A DNA stretch of 43,060 bases, from assembly GCA_013297775.1 (NCBI GenBank), contig JAAFIL010000030.1, positions 1 through 43,060 of the forward strand. The letters are read 5' to 3'. Below the pieces are notes generated by a model that did no database searches, was not told the origin of the DNA, and saw only the letters and a program-made list of their open reading frames with translations. Both the position numbers and the translations under genes were made by a program. Shown in pieces: positions 36,601 to 43,060 of the stretch. Origin of the DNA: Bacteroidota bacterium (lineage in GTDB: Bacteria; Bacteroidota; Bacteroidia; B-17B0; Aurantibacillaceae). Positions within the stretch are counted from its first letter, which is position 1. Every line of letters begins with the position of its first letter.

Positions 36601-37251
36601 GCCGCCCGCATTTAAAGGCGATGCGGCAAGGGCGCAATATTTACCTGGCAATGCCCAACCTGCACCGCCTGCCAATGAGTCGGTGTAAAAGAAAATATTA
36701 AAAGCCGTATTAACATCGTAAGGAAATAAGGTATTAAAATTATTTGCACCAAAAGAATTACTTATGGCAAGAGTAGAACTTGAGTCGAAAATAACACGGT
36801 TTAAAACCAATCGAATTTTAGGGTCGTTAAGTAATGGACTGGGATTGGGTACAGGCTTAGTTGAAGGAATATTGCCACAGGTTTGAAACCAACTATTCAT
36901 ACTATTAACTAAAGTATTAGCGTCGGCAATGATTTGACTTTGAGGAACGGTATTAAAAACGGTGGCGTTTTGTGGGTGCAATAAAAAAATAAAATTAACC
37001 TTAAAATAAAGCATTGGTGAGGCATTGGTTGGAATGTAATAATTAGAAATGGCATCAAAGTAATTCATCATAAACGGGGTAGAACAAAAGTTACTCCCGT
37101 CTGGATCGGGAGAAGCGTTTGAATTAGAAGGAATGGTTCGCGCAACATTCAGATGTTCAAAAACAGCATTTCCGCATGTTCCGGCTTGGGTTTGAGAAAA
37201 ACCGCCAACTTTTAAAAGCAAAAGAAAGTACAAAAGTAAATCATTTTTCAT
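33652..37251 (-). CDS. Secreted metzincin-like protease with beta-helix region and T9SS tail
   Basis: From ATG at 37251 (11 codons inside the longest frame) there is a signal peptide (KNDLLLYFLLLLKVGGFSQ). Numbered from the longer frame, the peptidase part (~40-320) has HELGHGLGFLGDH (His244, Glu245, His248) and a Met-turn-like NNLMAG (Met303), as in M43 pappalysin-like metzincins. The usual third ligand of HExxHxxGxxH is Gly254 here; Asp255 or His256 may replace it. Residues ~365-770 look like a right-handed parallel beta-helix (repeated N/G-rich turns such as IYLNNCHGFKIENNRFYSN). A helical region follows (~830-1100) and a T9SS type A sorting domain ends the protein (LYPNPANSFLNIET ... LPDGLYILKLDENG). 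It is probably a surface or released protease. Convergent with the YiiX-like gene. Confidence 0.8.
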   Translation of the reverse strand: MKNDLLLYFLLLLKVGGFSQTQAGTCGNAVFEHLNVARTIPSNSNASPDPDGSNFCSTPFMMNYFDAISNYYIPTNASPMLYFKVNFIFLLHPQNATVFNTVPQSQIIADANTLVNSMNSWFQTCGNIPSTKPVPNPSPLLNDPKIRLVLNRVIFDSSSTLAISNSFGANNFNTLFPYDVNTAFNIFFYTDSLAGGAGWALPGKYCALAASPLNAGGVYIPNTIFNNPRLLWHELGHGLGFLGDHYGGQHNIVDPSGGSYIPDDAALDFGVTSNCTAPTSFTTPPSINNNLMAGSACREVLSARQIGAFHYLVASNITKKFTQFKNERYPYSPFLNSPIVYNYSGTHTFNNQSNLTFDSIIVKAGANVTFENMLLIARQDGKIRIEPGGHLKLKCVTIVTQNENIFTWNGIDVCGNSALEQIPFNQGLLTLEFASIQQAVTAVSIGRHSAQGELIPNSGGGIINASYSLFEYNQNDVDFAPYLPLRKNTITNLPDAVGSIANKSWFKHCKFLTGQSNTQNKKACVRLNRVAGIPFIACEFNPGVNPGHQVDYGIYSLNSSFYIKSRNGAHNRLFYFKNNIYANGSVLNDRIEIDSAQFNVNGSNGIFMTNVLQSSVKACTFNFQNSKATQLSGGIYLNNCHGFKIENNRFYSNTSFPSAGIFIRQCGLGTNAIYDNQFSNLGLGVWSIGQNYNPESLGSGLLINCNEFQQCIYNIGVVESTRLNPNYPNYTGIASVQGVTFMGDVYNVRNIYDVVTCKPYDENMFYVRSKNDFAINSHGSFNEPQFHFGLPTYSSCSNITEIADISGSIGSSSKPVYCSLGLFSKLSSTALTSKIQQLSSQVNTLVAQQTQLIDGGQTQALLDSLAKTEVNREYLKNLLLAQSPYLSNTVLKTFFSDSNTSVEHLMALHNANKPVSPDVWKVMLNKKLDLSSQKQLNQQQYQNALSIKNTLVAKTELLNTHLGLACLEQLSRLSTDTLPASADSLMAFYDGNLLTNSKILKIKMLIQLEQFGEANRLLNQVEQQGGLYTAYAFIERELIQLRATPSYQSVLEKDEVKKEQIKAIRNACNYLAEGIASSLLAEVWQISEADEEKPLPLKSGIVIQPNQNPVIGIEELVQNKESSIRLYPNPANSFLNIETNTTSANSFCSIYDLSGQLLLKEKVQSKQLLNISHLPDGLYILKLDENGQIMTTQKLVIMR

Positions 37252-37507
37252 AGGTATTAATTTAGAATTATGGCATGAACTCAATTAGTTAGGCCCGTAA
37301 CGTTGGTGCGAGGAGAGCAACGTTTACGATGACTTAAATATCTTTTGTATAACCTACTCTTACTTTTAGAGGAATAACGTAATAGAAGGATATTTTCTTG
37401 AATTTAGAAAATGGAAAGTCCACTAAAAAACCCGTTTTGATAAGTGGTTGGTTTTTTTTGGTAAGTGGTCAATAAGTAGCTAAAAAAGTGGTTTGGCAAT
37501 AGATTGG

Positions 37508-37906
37508 TTAGCCGTTTTTTAACCAATATTCGGCATCAGCGGCATTGGTGAAGAGTTTAGTAGGCACAACAGGCTTCATAAAGCGGTTATATAAATTACC
37601 TAATATTTTTTGGATAGTGCTACTAATAACAATAGCTTCGAGGTTCGAGTATTTGTTTTCGGGATTGCGCGCAAACTGCATTAAGGTATCGTCGGTAGAA
37701 CAGTTTTCACCTAAATAAATTAAAAACGGAAATTTTTGCCCACCGCCAAGCTCAAGCGTGGCTTGCTTTAAGCGTTCACTCTTTTCGGCATTTATGAGGG
37801 TATAAGGTTTAAAAACAACCAACATAACCCCATCGTTGCGAAGGGTAATTGAGCCAAAATCAAACTCAATTTTTTTAAGCGGTTCGTTGTTAAGTGCGGC
37901 TAACAT
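37508..37906 (-). CDS. STAS/SpoIIAA-like domain protein (DUF7793-like)
   Basis: 132 residues, no signal peptide. The opening SITLRNDGVMLVVFKPYTLINAEKSERL and the ending QKILGNLYNRFMKPVVPTKLF, AEYWLKNG match a small Bacteroidota family with a STAS/SpoIIAA-like fold. Its role is unknown; such domains often bind lipids or act as anti-sigma antagonists. The gene starts one base after the DUF4834-like stop, so the two are translationally linked. 37285-37507, upstream of the protease gene, contains no gene. Confidence 0.65.
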   Translation of the reverse strand: MLAALNNEPLKKIEFDFGSITLRNDGVMLVVFKPYTLINAEKSERLKQATLELGGGQKFPFLIYLGENCSTDDTLMQFARNPENKYSNLEAIVISSTIQKILGNLYNRFMKPVVPTKLFTNAADAEYWLKNG

Positions 37907-37907
37907 A

Positions 37908-38135
37908 CTACTCTTTTACTTCTTCAAAAGATACATACTCGCCTTCGTTATCGGCTAATTTTTTGCTAAGGTCTTCTTTTTTTTGAGAATATGAGGCCGA
38001 AGAATTGGTGGATGTGGATGTAGAAGCGGAATTATTACCAGTAAATGCCGAGGATTTTTGAGTTTGGTTAAAAAAAGCATTGTATAATTTATATAAAAAC
38101 CAAACTGCAATAATTGTAAAAATGAAATCTCTCAT
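37908..38135 (-). CDS. DUF4834-like small membrane protein
   Basis: 75 residues: one N-terminal membrane helix (FIFTIIAVWFLYKLYNAFF), a Ser/Thr/Asn-rich linker and the C-terminal signature DNEGEYVSFEEVKE, which corresponds to the GEYVDYEEVK ending of DUF4834. Function unknown; presumably an inner-membrane protein with a cytoplasmic tail. It lies directly before the STAS-like gene and 60 bases after the YegP-like gene on the same strand. Confidence 0.7.
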   Translation of the reverse strand: MRDFIFTIIAVWFLYKLYNAFFNQTQKSSAFTGNNSASTSTSTNSSASYSQKKEDLSKKLADNEGEYVSFEEVKE

Positions 38136-38195
38136 ACTTTAACAAAATTACTCATTTTTTTAAAAATGAGCGGTTTAAAAAAGCGTTAATAAATT

Positions 38196-38525
38196 CTAAT
38201 ATTCCGTCATGGCGGCTCTCGTAATAGTGCTTTGAACAAGAGCCATGTAATTGTTACAAAGTAATTCGGCATCAAACAAACGGCTAATGCCGGCTACATC
38301 GCCATTTTTAGTTCTTATTCTAAAAAAATAATGCCCATCATGTGTGCGTTGTTTTTCAAATGCCGACTCATGAACCGCGGCTTTTCTAATTGTTAAAATA
38401 GCATTGTTACAATCTCGAAACGAGCGAAAACTTTCTTCGCAAGTAATAATGGTTTCGTTGGTTTCAGTTTTTAAACTAAACTGAAACTCGCCGTTAGATT
38501 TGGTAGAAATTTCGAATCGTTCCAT
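38196..38525 (-). CDS. YegP-like DUF1508 protein
   Basis: 109 residues with two DUF1508 repeats: FEISTKSNGEFQFSLKTETNETIITCEESF (residues ~3-32) and HYFFRIRTKNGDVAGISRLF (~65-85), each followed by a helix. These small proteins form a four-stranded sheet plus helix; E. coli YegP is of this kind and has no firm function. A -7 box (38549-38556) lies 23 bases upstream. First gene of a probable three-gene minus-strand operon. Confidence 0.82.
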   Translation of the reverse strand: MERFEISTKSNGEFQFSLKTETNETIITCEESFRSFRDCNNAILTIRKAAVHESAFEKQRTHDGHYFFRIRTKNGDVAGISRLFDAELLCNNYMALVQSTITRAAMTEY

Positions 38526-38548
38526 GGTGCAATTGGTTAGAATACTAT

Positions 38549-38556
38549 CAAATATA
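38549..38556 (-). promoter_or_regulatory. -7 box of the yegP-like operon
   Basis: TATATTTG on the minus strand, 23 bases before the ATG at 38525. No clear -33 TTG. Confidence 0.45.
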
Positions 38557-38633
38557 CAAAACCAAAGTTTAACTTTTACATCAAAGCCAGCTATATTTTA
38601 TTCAAAATTGGAACGCTAGAAGGGCTATCTTCC

Positions 38634-40043
38634 TTATAATAATAGTTTCCCTGGGTTCAAAATTTCTTTTTCATCAAACGCCCGTTTAATGGCTCGTAAT
38701 AAATTTAATTGATGCGTTGGAAAAACAAGCGGTAAATACTGTTGTTGCACTAAGCCAATGCCATGCTCGCCGCTAATGGTGCCGCCTAACTGTTTGCAGA
38801 GTTCAAAAATTTCGGCAATGCCTTTGGGCAATTCAGTTTCCCACGCCTCCTCGCTTAACTCGCCTTTAATAATGTTAACGTGCAAATTACCATCGCCCGC
38901 ATGCCCATAGCACACACTCGAAAAACCATATTTTTTGCCAATGGCTTTAACGCCTTTTAATAGTTTTGGTAATTCGGCGCGCTTCACAACCGTATCTTCT
39001 TCTTTATAAACGCTGTTACTTTTTACCGCCTCGCCCACCTTGCGGCGTATTTTCCAAAGTGCATTTTTTTGTTCAGCACTTTCAGCAAACAAAATATCGT
39101 CGCACTGGTGCTCTTGCATAATTTGCGTAATATGTTCACAATCCTGCATCAACACCTCTAAATGATTGCCATCTACTTCTACCAACAACAAGGCTTCCCA
39201 ATGGGCTTGAATGGTAAAATTAACCTCTCCAGCGTATTTAATACTCCAATCAATCGCATCGCGTTCCATAAATTCCATAGCACTTGGGGTAATGCCAGCT
39301 CTAAAAACAGCCCCCACAGCCTCACAGGCGTTCTCGGCACTTTTAAAAGGTACTAACAACAATAAGTCGTGTTTAGGCAAAGGCAATAACTTAAACACTA
39401 TTTTGGTTACGATACCTAAAGTGCCTTCGCTACCTATCATCAAATGCGTGAGGTTATACCCAGTCGAATATTTGAGGGTATTAGCACCCGTCCAAATAAC
39501 ATCGCCATTGGCCAATACCACTTGTAAATTTAAAACATAATCGCGCGTTGTGCCATATTTTACGGCTTTAGGCCCCCCACTGCTGTGTGCAATATTTCCA
39601 CCCAAACTGCAACTGCCCCAACTAGCTGGGTCGGGCGGGTAAAACAAACCCAACTTTTTTACTTCTTCTTGAAACACATAATTAATAACTCCGGGTTCTA
39701 CCGTGGCTTGCAAATTGCGGGTGTCTATTTCTAAAATTTGATTTAACTTTTCGGTGCTTAACAACACGCCGCCTCTTACTGGCAATGCGCCGCCACTTAG
39801 GCCAGTGCCAGCCCCACGTGTAGTTAACGCTATGCGGTGTTCGTAACACAAACGGGCAATGGCACTAATTTGTTCAACCGTTTTAGGCTTTACAACCACA
39901 TCGGCTAAAAACACAAAATCTTCGGTTTCATCTTGTCCATATTTTTCCAAGTCAACCGCATCGCTGCTAATCGCCTCTAATCCAACTATGGTTTTTAAAG
40001 CCTCAAAGGTTATTGACGTTAGCTTGTTATAATTCTCTTGCAT
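38634..40043 (-). CDS. FAD-linked oxidase, GlcD / D-lactate dehydrogenase type
   Basis: 469 residues, the standard length. The PCMH-type FAD-binding domain includes ALTTRGAGTGLSGGALPVRGG (~78-98), PPDPASWGSCSLGGNIAHSSGG (~137-158) and IGSEGTLGIVTKIVFKL. The C-terminal FAD-oxidase domain includes VCYGHAGDGNLHVNI and GGTISGEHGIGLVQQQYL. It oxidises a 2-hydroxy acid (glycolate, D-lactate or similar) with FAD and hands electrons to an acceptor. Partner GlcE/GlcF genes are not adjacent. A candidate -7 box TAACTTTA lies on the minus strand at 40063-40070. It is divergent from the TatD-family gene. Confidence 0.9.
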   Translation of the reverse strand: MQENYNKLTSITFEALKTIVGLEAISSDAVDLEKYGQDETEDFVFLADVVVKPKTVEQISAIARLCYEHRIALTTRGAGTGLSGGALPVRGGVLLSTEKLNQILEIDTRNLQATVEPGVINYVFQEEVKKLGLFYPPDPASWGSCSLGGNIAHSSGGPKAVKYGTTRDYVLNLQVVLANGDVIWTGANTLKYSTGYNLTHLMIGSEGTLGIVTKIVFKLLPLPKHDLLLLVPFKSAENACEAVGAVFRAGITPSAMEFMERDAIDWSIKYAGEVNFTIQAHWEALLLVEVDGNHLEVLMQDCEHITQIMQEHQCDDILFAESAEQKNALWKIRRKVGEAVKSNSVYKEEDTVVKRAELPKLLKGVKAIGKKYGFSSVCYGHAGDGNLHVNIIKGELSEEAWETELPKGIAEIFELCKQLGGTISGEHGIGLVQQQYLPLVFPTHQLNLLRAIKRAFDEKEILNPGKLLL

Positions 40044-40119
40044 ACCTCTCTAAAATGATAGTTTAAAGTTACTAATATTGCTTCGGCTCTTCCATTTCAA
40101 AAGGCTTTAAATATAAACA

Positions 40120-40767
40120 GTGTTTATTAACATTCATACACACGCACAAATTTACGATGCTAAACTCGAATTGGTTAACGCTAATTTGCAAGCCTCCGAC
40201 CAAACCAATTACTATTCGTATGGGTTACACCCTTGGCACCTGAAAGAAGAAACCGCCGATTCCCTGTTGGCCAACTTGCAACTTCGTGCTACCGAAAAAC
40301 GATGTTTAGCCATTGGCGAATGCGGTTTAGATAAAATTTGCGAAACCGACTTACGCTTGCAAGAGCGGGTGTTTATGGAACAAATACGCATTGCTAACAC
40401 CATTAAGAAACCACTCATCATTCATTGCGTGAAAGCATTTAATGAAGTGTTGAATTGTTTAAATTTTTCGGATAACGCCATGCCTGTTATTTTTCATGGG
40501 TTTAATAACAACGCTAACATTGCCCGTTTGTTAACCGAACAAGGCTATTACTTTTCGTTCGGAAAAGCACTCATGGGTTTTGAGTCAAACGCCGCACGTG
40601 CTATTGTTTCAGTGGGTCGAAAACAATTTTTTTTAGAAACCGATACCGCCGATGTATCTATTAAATACGTGTATAAAAAAGCCAGCGAATTATTACGCAT
40701 CGAAGAAGAGATACTAAAACAGCAAATAGTTAGTAATTTTGAAACCGTTTTTAATTTGAAATTATAA
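40120..40767 (+). CDS. TatD-family metal-dependent hydrolase
   Basis: 215 residues, shorter than E. coli TatD (about 260) but like many Bacteroidota forms. Metal-binding motifs: INIHTHA at the N-terminus (HxH), AIGECGLDK with the bridging Glu (~67-75), IIHCVKAF, VIFHGF and ETDTADVS (Asp). The fold is an amidohydrolase TIM barrel; members are 3'-5' exonucleases or other hydrolases. The start is GTG at 40120. The stop is followed five bases later by tcdA, so both are likely co-transcribed. Confidence 0.85.
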   Translation: MFINIHTHAQIYDAKLELVNANLQASDQTNYYSYGLHPWHLKEETADSLLANLQLRATEKRCLAIGECGLDKICETDLRLQERVFMEQIRIANTIKKPLIIHCVKAFNEVLNCLNFSDNAMPVIFHGFNNNANIARLLTEQGYYFSFGKALMGFESNAARAIVSVGRKQFFLETDTADVSIKYVYKKASELLRIEEEILKQQIVSNFETVFNLKL

Positions 40768-40772
40768 TCAAT

Positions 40773-41522
40773 ATGGATACTTCGTGGATGGAACGCACCG
40801 AACTGTTGGTGGGGCATAAAGGCTTAGAACGTTTAATAAATGCGCATGTTTTAATTGTTGGGTTAGGGGGCGTTGGTTCGTATGCCGCCGAAGCCATTGC
40901 ACGCAGCGGAGTAGGACAAATGACCATTATTGATGGCGATACGGTTGACCCCACTAACCGCAACCGACAATTGCAAGCATTGGTAAGCACACATGGCATG
41001 AACAAAGCCGATTTAATGGCCGAACGGATTCGCTTAATTAATCCGGATGTAAAATTAAATGTAGTGAATGCGTTTAAAAACCCCGATGACATGAAAGACT
41101 TTATGCAACAAAAATTTAGTTATGTTATTGATGCCATTGACAGCATTTCGCCAAAGTTATATTTAATTCAAACAGCCTATTACAACAATTTGCGCATCAT
41201 ATCGAGCATGGGCGCAGGTGGTAAAATGGATCCTACCAAAATTAAAGTAGTAGATTTATCCTTAACAAAAATTTGTCCCATGGCGCAATACGTCCGCAAA
41301 CGCTTGCGTTACATGAATATTTACAAAGGCATCAAATGTGTGGTGAGCGATGAATTGCCGGCCAAACATTCCATCATGCGCACCGACGGAAGTAAATATA
41401 AAAAATCGGCTTATGGTACTATTTCTTATTTACCAGCGGCGTTTGGCTTGGTTTGTGCAAGTGTGGTCATACGCGATTTAACCGCTTGGAAAGAAGTAAA
41501 AACAGAAGGAAAGGCGAAGTAA
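40773..41522 (+). CDS. tcdA: tRNA threonylcarbamoyladenosine dehydratase
   Basis: 249 residues of the E1-like ThiF/TcdA family. The ATP-binding Rossmann motif is VLIVGLGGVGSYAAEAIARSG (~26-46), followed by IIDGDTVDPTNRNRQ and VIDAIDSISPK. The Cys-containing region is LTKICPMAQYVRKRLR, and TISYLPAAFGLVCASVVIRDL closes the protein. It cyclises t6A to ct6A on tRNAs reading ANN codons, using ATP, with sulfur supply from CsdAE-type partners elsewhere. It directly follows the TatD-family gene. Confidence 0.92.
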   Translation: MDTSWMERTELLVGHKGLERLINAHVLIVGLGGVGSYAAEAIARSGVGQMTIIDGDTVDPTNRNRQLQALVSTHGMNKADLMAERIRLINPDVKLNVVNAFKNPDDMKDFMQQKFSYVIDAIDSISPKLYLIQTAYYNNLRIISSMGAGGKMDPTKIKVVDLSLTKICPMAQYVRKRLRYMNIYKGIKCVVSDELPAKHSIMRTDGSKYKKSAYGTISYLPAAFGLVCASVVIRDLTAWKEVKTEGKAK

Positions 41523-41816
41523 ATAAGTGGCAGTAAAGTTGTAGAGGTTGGCCAATAACAATTCTAACTGTGTTAATCCCGTGTCCCTCATAATGTTCAA
41601 CCAAAATAAAATGGTTCTAGTGTTTAAACTGTCTTCTGAAAAATAATGTTCTATCTCTGGGATCGTGCTGTACGCTTTAGCCAATTTGCACTTGGCGGCT
41701 TTTGTTGCGGCTGTGGTGGCTTCTAAGGTCGCCTCCGCGCTCGCACAAAAGTATGCCAAGGGCTGCATTGGGCTGCCGCGGGATATGTATTGAGCGAAGC
41801 CGAAATAATCACTCAC
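41523..41816 (-). other. Unassigned minus-strand open frame
   Basis: An open frame (M at 41816, continuing into the 3' end of tcdA) encodes a hydrophilic stretch with AEATLEATTAATKAAKCKLAKAY and then EHYFSEDSLNTRTILFW, LNIMRDTGLTQLELLLANLY. The sequence 41690-41800 is notably GC-rich for this window. It resembles a small, possibly helical protein or a fragment of a dispersed element, but overlap with the tcdA end and lack of a promoter make it doubtful. Confidence 0.22.
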
Positions 41817-41835
41817 GGAAAAAAAGAGTGCTTTA

Positions 41836-41994
41836 TACCAATATCGGCTCTAAAAGATACAAGTTGAACCAGAATTATTTTTCTTTTAGGCGACGAAAAA
41901 ATTATAGGCGTAGCTAGGCCTACGGGTATAATTTTTGAGGAAGTATAAGAGAAAATAAACTGGGTCAACGTATCTTTTAGAAATGATGTTGGTA
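41836..41994 (+). mobile_element. MITE-like palindromic element, copy 2
   Basis: 159 bp: TACCAATATCGGCTCTAAAA at the left end, inverted TTTTAGAAATGATGTTGGTA at the right. The central palindrome contains AAAAAATTATAGGCGTAGC and GCCTACGGGTATAATTTTT. TTA lies directly on both sides. Same orientation as copy 3. Its right end lies 36 bases before the SGNH hydrolase ATG. Confidence 0.82.
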
Positions 41995-42030
41995 TTAAAC
42001 CTAAATTATTTTTCTTGCGTATATAGTACT

Positions 42031-42702
42031 ATGAAAAAGCTAATTTTAGGTTTCCTCTTATCTACGCTTCTCTTTGGGTTTAATACACCAACTCAAAAAC
42101 CTCTAAAATACTTGCCCCTAGGCGATTCTTACACCATTTGCACAGGTGCAACTGAAAAAGAAAGTTGGCCCGTTTTGTTAAGCAACACATTTACCAAAAA
42201 AGGAATCCCCTTTCAATTGCTGGCAAACCCTGCACGCAATGGCTTTAGCACACAACAATTAATAGAAGAAGAACTCCCTTTACTGAACACCCTAAAGCCC
42301 GAAGTGGTAACGGTATTAATTGGCGTAAACGATTGGGTGCGAGGGGTAGATGCTGCAACATTCAAAAAAAATCTTTTAACCATAGCTAACACATTACAAC
42401 AACAATCCGTTCCATCTAACCGAGTTGTTTGGATTAGCATTCCCGATTTTGGTGTAACCCCTCAAGGAGCTTATTACAGCCGAGGAAGAAACATATCAGA
42501 AGGAATTACAACGTTTAACGTCATCATTCAAGAAGTGGCCAAGCAAAAAGGTTCTGCTTATGTAGATGTATTTAAACTTAGTCAAGAAATGGGGAAAGAC
42601 AAGTCTTTAATTGCCAAAGATGGCTTGCACCCATCGGCAAAAGAATACGCCCTGTGGATGCCCCTAATTTACGAAGCTATAAAAACGAATTTAGAAAAAT
42701 GA
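42031..42702 (+). CDS. SGNH/GDSL-type hydrolase, exported
   Basis: From ATG at 42031: 223 residues with a signal peptide (KKLILGFLLSTLLFGFNT). Block I is LPLGDSYTICTG (nucleophile Ser33), block III is VLIGVNDWVRG (oxyanion Asn), and block V is KDGLHPSAKEY (Asp and His of the triad). This is a complete single-domain SGNH esterase/lipase, probably periplasmic, acting on an acylated sugar or lipid; the substrate is unknown. A frame extending upstream to 41983 runs into the MITE and is rejected. The gene sits between two direct copies of the MITE (41836-41994 and 42770-42929). Confidence 0.88.
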   Translation: MKKLILGFLLSTLLFGFNTPTQKPLKYLPLGDSYTICTGATEKESWPVLLSNTFTKKGIPFQLLANPARNGFSTQQLIEEELPLLNTLKPEVVTVLIGVNDWVRGVDAATFKKNLLTIANTLQQQSVPSNRVVWISIPDFGVTPQGAYYSRGRNISEGITTFNVIIQEVAKQKGSAYVDVFKLSQEMGKDKSLIAKDGLHPSAKEYALWMPLIYEAIKTNLEK

Positions 42703-42748
42703 TGGTCAACTTGAACCTGAAAAACTCTTTTTTCAAAATCCCCTCTTC

Positions 42749-42766
42749 CTTTGCGAACTTTGCGTC
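42749..42766 (-). repeat. GCAAAG-type short repeat
   Basis: CCTTTGCGAACTTTGCGTC, the inverted form of the heptamers at 10296-10323. It abuts the left end of MITE copy 3. Confidence 0.5.
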
Positions 42767-42769
42767 TTA

Positions 42770-42929
42770 TACCAATATCGGTTCTAAAAGATACAAGTTG
42801 AACCAGAATTATTTTTCTTTTAGGCGACGAAAAAATTATAGGCGTAGCAAGGCCTACGGGTATAATTTTTGAGGAAGTATAAGAAAAAAAGAAACTGGGT
42901 CAACGTATCTTTTAGAAATGATGTTGGTA
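42770..42929 (+). mobile_element. MITE-like palindromic element, copy 3
   Basis: 160 bp and nearly identical to copy 2 (TACCAATATCGGTTCTAAAA ... TTTTAGAAATGATGTTGGTA), again flanked by TTA on both sides. It contains no gene; a frame reading through it shares its C-terminal residues with a frame through copy 2, which shows those frames are repeat artefacts. Confidence 0.82.
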
Positions 42930-42995
42930 TTAACGTGCCTATTCTATTTACACAAACAATAAGTAGTCAAGTCATCGTTTTTACTTTAAACCGAG

Positions 42996-43037
42996 ATTAT
43001 GCAATAGAAATCTATTACGAGCCGAAATCCCTTCAAA
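42996..43037 (+). repeat. Dispersed repeat R, right-end fragment
   Basis: ATTATGCAATAGAAATCTAT followed by TACGAGCC and AAATCCCTTCAA repeats 8859-8899 with few differences. The window ends 23 bases later. Confidence 0.65.
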
Positions 43038-43060
43038 ACAGTAAACTTCGTCACTTTTTC

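Noticed and set aside
41702-41917. Frames ending in YTNIGSKRYKLNQNY-like residues (also 42654-42872)
   Set aside because: Both C-termini are translations of the MITE copies; identical tails reflect the repeat, not a protein family.

Overview
The window comes from the chromosome of an AT-rich member of the Bacteroidota (Flavobacteriia/Sphingobacteriia/Cytophagia-like). Four things point there: promoters of the form TTG-N17..21-TAnnTTTG in front of many genes; type IX secretion (T9SS) C-terminal sorting domains; a dihaem-type SdhCAB operon; and families largely confined to this phylum (DUF4856, DUF4834, FISUMP, Bacteroidetes-type YD/RHS proteins). No rRNA, tRNA or CRISPR array was seen.

Layout. 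1-7104 (minus) is a three-gene secreted-protein operon: a 1699-residue RHS/YD-type protein, a 145-residue exported protein, and a SprB-like/lectin-like giant that runs off the left edge. 7105-9050 is a repeat island holding a REP-associated tyrosine transposase (RAYT) between a five-copy 81-bp REP array and a single inverted REP pair. 9080-10213 is a DUF4856 lipoprotein. 10633-17165 is a surface-polysaccharide locus: a GT4 glycosyltransferase facing away, then a tightly packed flippase, two Wzz-like co-polymerases and an O-antigen polymerase/ligase; the last four genes are bracketed by REP elements. 17458-20006 holds a FISUMP lipoprotein and a decayed stretch with a transposase remnant, an orphan T9SS tail and a frameshifted methyltransferase. 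20007-21797 is a fused dipeptide-type ABC ATPase.

22061-25567 is sdhCAB. 27216-31688 is housekeeping: an alpha-oxoamine synthase divergent from queG, then fbaB and accD. 31850-37251 has two T9SS cargo proteins (an esterase and a metzincin-like protease with a beta-helix region) around a YiiX-like papain-fold protein. 37508-41522 carries small conserved proteins, a GlcD-type flavoprotein, a TatD hydrolase and tcdA. 42031-42702 is an SGNH hydrolase between two direct copies of a 160-bp MITE-like element.

The most noteworthy signals are non-coding. (1) The RAYT/REP system has hairpins whose stem bases differ by compensatory changes between the two inverted halves, and only one half is tandemly amplified beside the transposase. 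(2) A three-copy, ~160-bp palindromic element has terminal inverted repeats and apparent TTA/TAA target duplications. (3) At several promoters the start codon lies only 4-5 bases after the -7 box, implying leaderless or near-leaderless mRNAs, often with TTG or GTG starts. All gene names are from sequence reading without database searches.
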